Positions 6,173 through 11,600 of a DNA stretch of 11,600 bases are shown here, one piece after another. The notes under the pieces were generated by a model. It did no database searches, had not been told where the DNA came from, and saw nothing but the letters and a program-made list of their open reading frames with translations. The translations under genes were made by a program, and so were the position numbers. How positions within the stretch are numbered: the stretch's first letter is position 1; every line of letters begins with the position of its first letter. The DNA is from Faecalicoccus sp. GTDB taxonomy: Bacteria > Bacillota_I > Bacilli_A > Erysipelotrichales > Erysipelotrichaceae. The stretch is from assembly GCA_017941505.1 (NCBI GenBank), contig JAGAWH010000108.1, positions 1-11,600 of the forward strand. Direction: 5' to 3'.

Positions 6173-6985
6173 TCAATACCATCCAAACAAGGATCGGTTA
6201 ACATCCATCTTTTCTATTTGAGAAATCTCTTCCGGTGTTAATTCAAAGTCAAACACATCGAAATTCTCTTCGAGTCTTTCCTTTCGGGAAGACTTCGGTA
6301 TAACAATGATGTCCTTTTGAATCAGATATCTTAAGATGACCTGTGCCGCACTTTTTTGATGCGCTCCCCCTATTTGAATCAACAATCCCTCCCGGAAGGG
6401 ATTTCTTCTTCCTTCGGTAAAAGGAGCCCATGCCTCCATGGCCGTATTTGTTTGATCCAATACTTTCTTTAAGCTTTTCTGCTGGAAATACGGGTGGCAC
6501 TCCACCTGATTCAACATTGGAACAACATCTACATTTGATACAAAGTTCTTAAAGAAAGATTCTTTAAAATTGGATACTCCAATGGCTTTAATAACACCTT
6601 TTCTGTAATACTCTTCCAACGCTTTATACATTTCCACTGATTGACTGTACGGTTCATGAATCAAATACAGATCAACATAGTCCATCTTGAAATTTTTTAG
6701 AGATTCTTCAATCCCCTTTTGAGCTGCCCTATAAGATGTATAAGAGCTGTTTAGTTTAGTAGTGATAAAAAGCTCTTCTCTTTTTACTACGTTAGATGCG
6801 ATCAGGGGTGCAAGTGCATCCCCAATCATCTTTTCATTGCTATACATCTTAGCCGTATCAATTAATCGATATCCAACCTATACGGCATCCTGAATGATAC
6901 GCATGCCATCCCTGCCGGTCACATCCCAGGTGCCCAGTCCCAACATTGGCATTTTGATGCCATTATGTAATGTTTTATATTCCAT
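6173..6985 (-). pseudogene. Aldo/keto reductase interrupted by in-frame amber codon
   Basis: Full-length aldo/keto reductase (AKR, NAD(P)H-dependent carbonyl reductase) reading frame of 270 codons, broken by one TAG at codon 36 (6878-6880). Upstream of it the frame encodes a good AKR N-terminus, MEYKTLHNGIKMPMLGLGTW. Downstream it continues in the same frame as VGYRLIDTAKMYSNE, with catalytic D43 and Y48, then the Lys of LFITTKLNSS, the His of LYLIHEP, 'GVSNF', and the cofactor region 'VIPKSSRKERLEENFDVFDF' near the C-terminus. No frameshift is needed, and a single base change (for example GAG or CAG to TAG) explains it. The longest intact piece (6173-6847, from M47) would lack D43 and the first strand, so it is probably inactive. 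The ATG lies 1 nt after the hydrolase stop (TAA-G-ATG), indicating translational coupling. Confidence 0.85.
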
Positions 6986-6986
6986 C

Positions 6987-7973
6987 TTATTTCAAATATG
7001 TACGGAAGAATTCTTCCATATGATCAAAAGGAATCACATTTAAATCATCATATAAATCAGTATGAACAGCTCCCGGAATAATCATCAATTCTTTATTGTC
7101 AGTATATTTATTACCATCGATCATATTGGCATAGGCATCCTTGCTGAAGTAACAGGAATGAGCCTTATCACCATGGATGATCAGTACCGCATTACGAATT
7201 TCATTGGAATACTTTAAGATTGGCTGGTTCATAAAGGACATGCATCCAATCACATTCCATCCACCATTGGAGTTAAGTGAACGTTCATGATATCCACGTT
7301 TTGTCTTGTAGTAATCATAGTAATCCTTCACAAAGAATGGAGCATCTTCAGGAAGTGGATCTACCACACCGCCACCAAGCATATATTCACCGGCTTTATA
7401 ATCACGGATACGCTGAGCATTTAATGCGACCTTCTTTTCATAACGCTGTTGTTCGCTGTCTTCTGAATCAAAATATCCATTGGCATTTACTCTTGTCATA
7501 TCATACATTGTAGAAGCTACCGTCGCTTTAACACGAGTATCTAAGGCTGCAGTATTTAATGCCATTCCACCCCATCCGCAGATACCGATAATACCGATTC
7601 TGTCTGCGTCTACATTATCCTGTACGGATAAGAAATCAACAGCTGCCTGGAAATCTTCGGTATTGATATCCGGAGATGCCATGTAACGCGGCTGTCCACC
7701 GCTTTCACCGGTAAAAGATGGATCAAAGGCTAGTGCCAAGAAGCCTCTTTCCGCCATCTGCTGGGCATACAGACCGGAGCTCTGTTCCTTAACAGCACCA
7801 AACGGACCGCATACCGCAATCGCTGCAAGCTTTCCTTCATATTCTTTTGGTTCATATAAATCAGCAGCGAGTGTAATTCCGTAACGGTTCACAAATGTCA
7901 CCTTACGATGGTTGACTTTTTCACTTTTCGGGAATACTTTATCCCATTCTTGCGTTAATGTTAATTGTTCCAT
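6987..7973 (-). CDS. Alpha/beta hydrolase with cysteine nucleophile (YcjY/dienelactone-hydrolase-like)
   Basis: A 328-aa cytoplasmic alpha/beta hydrolase; no signal peptide or membrane segment is visible. The nucleophile elbow reads G-I-C-G-W-G-G (130-136), so C132 replaces the usual Ser, as in dienelactone hydrolase. The candidate acid is D269 (IIHGDKAH) and the general base H304 (PGAVHTDLYD). 'VCGPFGAVKEQSSGLYAQQMAERGF' (54-78) is the oxyanion/cap entry region typical of YcjY-type hydrolases, which are widespread and mostly uncharacterised; the substrate is unknown. AGGGAGG in the last codons of the preceding small gene is its ribosome site, with 4 nt between that gene's stop and this ATG. 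It is the middle gene of a three-gene unit divergent from a LysR gene, with the reductase 1 nt downstream, which suggests coupled handling of an ester/lactone and a carbonyl compound. Confidence 0.88.
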   Translation of the reverse strand: MEQLTLTQEWDKVFPKSEKVNHRKVTFVNRYGITLAADLYEPKEYEGKLAAIAVCGPFGAVKEQSSGLYAQQMAERGFLALAFDPSFTGESGGQPRYMASPDINTEDFQAAVDFLSVQDNVDADRIGIIGICGWGGMALNTAALDTRVKATVASTMYDMTRVNANGYFDSEDSEQQRYEKKVALNAQRIRDYKAGEYMLGGGVVDPLPEDAPFFVKDYYDYYKTKRGYHERSLNSNGGWNVIGCMSFMNQPILKYSNEIRNAVLIIHGDKAHSCYFSKDAYANMIDGNKYTDNKELMIIPGAVHTDLYDDLNVIPFDHMEEFFRTYLK

Positions 7974-7977
7974 ATGA

Positions 7978-8193
7978 TTAAACCTCCCTTTTCATTTCGT
8001 TTACCAGATAATCTAAACGATCAACTTTTTTCTGTATGGAATGTAATTCTTCCATTAATGGATGACGATATTGTTTTAATAAACGAATCCGCTCATCCAA
8101 AGATAGTTGAGAATAAACAGATAGGAACCGATCAATCTGATCGCATGAGCATCCTGCATCCTCTAAGCAGTTTTGTATATATTTTGGATTCAC
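7978..8193 (-). CDS. Small conserved-looking protein with Cys-rich N-terminus (71 aa)
   Basis: First gene of the hydrolase/reductase operon. It uses a GTG start (8193), supported by AGGAGG at 8201-8206, 7 nt upstream. The protein has three cysteines near the N-terminus (C9, C15, C17 in CLEDAGCSC). Two predicted helices follow, the second with a heptad-like pattern, ending 'LMEELHSIQKKVDRLDYLVNEMK'. I recall similar 'R..LMDELH..QKK.D.LDYL' small proteins in Clostridia-like genomes, annotated as hypothetical, but cannot confirm membership. No function can be assigned; a regulatory or partner role for the operon enzymes is possible. Its 3' end contains the ribosome site of the hydrolase. Confidence 0.85.
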   Translation of the reverse strand: MNPKYIQNCLEDAGCSCDQIDRFLSVYSQLSLDERIRLLKQYRHPLMEELHSIQKKVDRLDYLVNEMKREV

Positions 8194-8229
8194 TCTTTTT
8201 CCTCCTGTGACTATACCTTACAATATTTT

Positions 8230-8258
8230 TTTATAATTCACTAATGGTATTTTAGAAT
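8230..8258 (+). promoter_or_regulatory. Probable lysR promoter
   Basis: TTTATA (8230-8235) and TAGAAT (8253-8258) are separated by 17 nt, giving a start site near 8265 and a short leader to the AGGAGG ribosome site. The -10 hexamer lies inside a palindrome, consistent with autorepression. The opposing operon promoter could not be assigned confidently: TATAGT at 8210-8215 is too close to that operon's ribosome site. Confidence 0.5.
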
Positions 8259-8283
8259 ATGTGTTATTCTAAAATAGAATAAC
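8249..8283. promoter_or_regulatory. Nested palindromes, candidate LysR binding site
   Basis: Two perfect inverted repeats share a half-site. ATTTTAGAAT (8249-8258) pairs with ATTCTAAAAT (8266-8275, 7-nt spacer). GTTATTCTA (8263-8271) pairs with TAGAATAAC (8275-8283, 3-nt spacer). The inner TTCTAAAATAGAA satisfies the T-N11-A LysR box. They lie in the 100-bp divergent gap between lysR and the hydrolase operon and cover the lysR promoter, where LysR regulators usually bind. Confidence 0.65.
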
Positions 8284-8293
8284 AGGAGGCAAT

Positions 8294-9172
8294 ATGGAAA
8301 TTAAAAGTTTACGCTATTTTTTAACAGCAGCTAGAGAAGAAAATATGACAAGAGCTGCCAGTATATTACATATTTCCCAGCCTACCCTTTCTAAGACAAT
8401 CAAGGCACTCGAAGAAGAGTTAGGGAAACAATTATTTATCCGTCACAGCTTTCATATTGAATTAACAGAAGAAGGCATGCTGCTTAGAAAAAGAGCAGAA
8501 GATCTCGTTGATCTGGCCGATAAAATTGAAAATGAATTTACGGCACTGGATATTCTGGATGGTGGTGATCTTTATTTCGGATTGGCGGAAAGCTATCAAA
8601 TCCGTTATCTGGCAAGACAGATCAAGTTATTTAAAAACATGTACCCTAATCTTCGTTTCCACATTACCAGCGGTGACAGTGAACAGGTCATCGAAAAGCT
8701 CAATTCCGGTATTCTTGACTTTGCGGTCCTTGTCGAAAAACCCGATTCTGCCATATATGATTTTATGGAGCTTCCCGTAAAGGATAGCTGGGTACTTGTC
8801 ATGCCGGCAGACGCTCCCCTTTCTGATAAAGAATATATCGAGCCGAAAGATTTGGTAGGACTTCCTTTATTCTGCTCGGAACAGAGCTGGCAAAATGATA
8901 TTCCTTCATGGGCAGGAATATATTTTGAATCCTACAAGTTGGAAGGATCCTTCCGTTTATCTTATAACGGAGGTATCTTTGCGATGGAAGGTTTAGGTTA
9001 TCTTTTAACCTTTGATAAATTGATAAATACGGACTCGGGATTACTTACATCCAGACCTTTATATCCCACTTTAGAGAATAAAATGTTCTTAGTCTGGAAA
9101 AAGTATCAAATCTTTTCACCAATCGCATCCAGATTTAAAGAGCATATGGAAAAGGCACTTCATCAAGGTTAA
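8294..9172 (+). CDS. LysR family transcriptional regulator
   Basis: A 292-aa LysR-type regulator of normal length. The winged helix-turn-helix is at residues 1-60 ('MEIKSLRYFLTAAREENMTRAASILHISQPTLSKTIKALEEELGKQLF'), followed by a linker helix (65-85). A periplasmic-binding-protein-like effector domain spans about 88-290, with 'GLAESYQIRYLARQI' near its start and 'SGDSEQVIEKLNSGILDFAVL' at its core. The start is supported by AGGAGG at 8284-8289. It is divergent from the small protein/hydrolase/reductase operon, the classic arrangement in which a LysR protein controls the facing genes and itself. The effector is unknown but is plausibly a substrate or product of the hydrolase or reductase. Confidence 0.95.
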   Translation: MEIKSLRYFLTAAREENMTRAASILHISQPTLSKTIKALEEELGKQLFIRHSFHIELTEEGMLLRKRAEDLVDLADKIENEFTALDILDGGDLYFGLAESYQIRYLARQIKLFKNMYPNLRFHITSGDSEQVIEKLNSGILDFAVLVEKPDSAIYDFMELPVKDSWVLVMPADAPLSDKEYIEPKDLVGLPLFCSEQSWQNDIPSWAGIYFESYKLEGSFRLSYNGGIFAMEGLGYLLTFDKLINTDSGLLTSRPLYPTLENKMFLVWKKYQIFSPIASRFKEHMEKALHQG

Positions 9173-9194
9173 GCATTACATGATAATAAGTATT

Positions 9195-9220
9195 AAAAAA
9201 AGCCGATTTCTCGGCTTTTC
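9195..9220. terminator. Bidirectional intrinsic terminator
   Basis: AAAAGCCGA (9198-9206) pairs with TCGGCTTTT (9211-9219) around a 4-nt loop. On the - strand the stem is followed by a run of seven T (for the glucosidase gene); on the + strand the TTTT end is followed by CTCTT (for lysR). It sits between two convergent genes. Confidence 0.9.
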
Positions 9221-9222
9221 TC

Positions 9223-10752
<1,530 letters not shown>

Positions 10753-10754
10753 TT

Positions 10755-10760
10755 ATTATA
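10755..10760 (-). promoter_or_regulatory. Possible -10 element for the phospho-beta-glucosidase gene
   Basis: The - strand reads TATAAT in the 38-nt gap after the methyltransferase gene, giving a start site just ahead of the ribosome site. No good -35 hexamer lies 16-18 nt upstream, so this is a weak call. No antiterminator-type hairpin or clear catabolite-response element is visible in the short gap. Confidence 0.4.
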
Positions 10761-10766
10761 CATGAT

Positions 10767-11540
10767 TTATAAACACAATATATCTAAAATATGACGTCCA
10801 GCTCCCAATAATTCTTCTCTTTCACAGGTCGCAAGATGATACTTCAAGAAAAGCTCAAAAGACTCATCATCCATTTGATTGATTTCTTTTTTGTAGTATT
10901 CAGCAGGTCCATCCTGAGAGAGAATCTTATATCGCTTTAAACCGGCTTTTTCCATCAATTCATTAATATCTTCTAATCGTACATAGCTGTATAAATCATC
11001 CGGTTTCGATTGAATATGAAAGTCATCATCTAAAAAATCCAGAGACTGTTTGATAAAGCCTTCTTTAAAGCCATGTGTCAAAACGGCATATTCATTCATG
11101 CAGTAACTGATCATAATTCTTCCATCTTCTTTTAGATGTGCTTTGGCCTGATTTAGAGCCTTTAATTTATTTTCAGCTGATATTAGATGATACATCGGCC
11201 CAAACAATAAGATGACATCGAATGTTTCATCCTTTAGAAAAGATAAATCTGTCGCATTGCCTAAGTAAACCGGAATATCGGGATACCGCACCTGAAGGGT
11301 ACGCATGTTGTGTTTAACTAATTCCACCGCTGTAATATCGTATCCTTTTTCAAACAGATATCCGCTGTATGCTCCTTTACCGGCACCTACATCCAATATT
11401 TTTGGATTGGTTTTATTCTCCAGAATTTCCTCCAGATATTTTAAAGCCGTACGAAATTCGACCTGTGCATGTTTGGTCTTTAGACGCTTATCTTCATTAA
11501 ATTTGTTGTAGTAGGCATCCAATTGCTTCTCATTTGTCAT
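10767..11540 (-). CDS. Class I SAM-dependent methyltransferase
   Basis: A soluble Rossmann-fold methyltransferase (257 aa from the chosen start). Motif I is 'ILDVGAGKGAYSGYLFEKG' (residues 48-66 of this start), motif II 'ITAVELVKHNMRTL', the DxxxLFGPMYHL stretch is motif IV-like, and 'LKEDGRIMISYCMNEYAVL' follows as the post-motif strand. The substrate is unknown; this general family includes small-molecule and antibiotic-resistance methyltransferases, but no specific marker is present. Start choice: ATG at 11540 (MTNEKQLDAYYNKFNEDKRL) matches the family start and overlaps the stop of an upstream frame by 11 nt, with a purine-rich GAAAGG 12 nt upstream. A second in-frame ATG at 11564 would add 8 residues and has no ribosome site; an in-frame TAA at 11568-11570 bars anything longer. 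Confidence 0.85.
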   Translation of the reverse strand: MTNEKQLDAYYNKFNEDKRLKTKHAQVEFRTALKYLEEILENKTNPKILDVGAGKGAYSGYLFEKGYDITAVELVKHNMRTLQVRYPDIPVYLGNATDLSFLKDETFDVILLFGPMYHLISAENKLKALNQAKAHLKEDGRIMISYCMNEYAVLTHGFKEGFIKQSLDFLDDDFHIQSKPDDLYSYVRLEDINELMEKAGLKRYKILSQDGPAEYYKKEINQMDDESFELFLKYHLATCEREELLGAGRHILDILCL

Positions 11541-11600
11541 AGAGCTTATTAACCTTTCTGTCATAGGTTAGAATGCCGTTGGTTTCCTCTTCGATATCAC
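11530..11600 (-). CDS. Partial 3' end of an upstream gene, unidentified
   Basis: A frame open from the window edge reads D-I-E-E-E-T-N-G-I-L-T-Y-D-R-K-V-N-K-L-Y-D-K then TGA at 11530-11532, overlapping the methyltransferase start. The composition looks like an ordinary coding tail, and the other two frames on this strand stop quickly here, so this is probably the C-terminal 22 residues of a gene beginning outside the window. Its function cannot be inferred. The overlap would make the methyltransferase the second gene of an operon with translational coupling. Confidence 0.4.
   Translation of the reverse strand, partial: DIEEETNGILTYDRKVNKLYDK

Noticed and set aside
6173..6847. Treating the 224-aa reductase piece starting at M47 as a complete gene
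   Set aside because: The upstream in-frame codons encode a canonical AKR N-terminus coupled to the hydrolase stop, and the piece lacks the catalytic Asp and the first strand. The interrupted full-length gene is the better description.

Overview
The window looks like chromosomal DNA from a low-GC, Gram-positive (Bacillota) anaerobe. Genes are compact, A/T-rich codons dominate, most starts carry AGGAG-type ribosome sites, and intrinsic hairpin terminators close most units. The gene set (phospho-beta-glucosidase, tannase-like lipoprotein, PutP-type symporter) would fit a gut or oral Erysipelotrichia- or Clostridia-like bacterium. That placement is inference only. I see no insertion sequence, prophage, tRNA, rRNA or CRISPR array.

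Layout, left to right: a + strand metallophosphoesterase, perhaps cut at its 5' end by the window edge (1-848), shares a terminator with a convergent gene for a large secreted lipoprotein with a tannase/feruloyl-esterase-like alpha/beta-hydrolase fold (877-3084, -). Next is a PutP-type sodium/solute symporter (3206-4744, -), whose upstream region holds a perfect 14-bp inverted repeat. Then comes a two-gene - strand unit: a lysine/threonine-rich histone-H1-like protein with a possible ribbon-helix-helix segment, followed 2 nt later by a TetR regulator (5893-4917). Divergent from this unit is a 47-codon small gene that I do not recognise (5994-6137, +).

The most informative region is 6173-9172. 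A LysR regulator (+) is divergent from a tightly packed - strand operon of three genes: a 71-aa Cys-containing protein, a Cys-nucleophile alpha/beta hydrolase, and an aldo/keto reductase. The shared 100-bp control region carries two nested perfect palindromes on the likely lysR promoter, as expected for LysR auto- and divergent control. The aldo/keto reductase is interrupted by one in-frame amber codon at codon 36, just before its catalytic Asp/Tyr, so it is a recent pseudogene, a recoding case or a sequencing error.

The right end holds a GH1 6-phospho-beta-glucosidase (9223-10728, -) preceded by a class I SAM methyltransferase (10767-11540, -). The tail of an unidentified upstream gene overlaps the methyltransferase start at the window edge.

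No clearly new multi-gene system is evident. The best leads are the amber-interrupted reductase in the LysR-linked operon, the nested LysR-site palindromes, the inverted repeat upstream of putP, the RHH plus H1-tail protein, and the Met/Gly/Pro tandem repeat inserted in the tannase-like lipoprotein.
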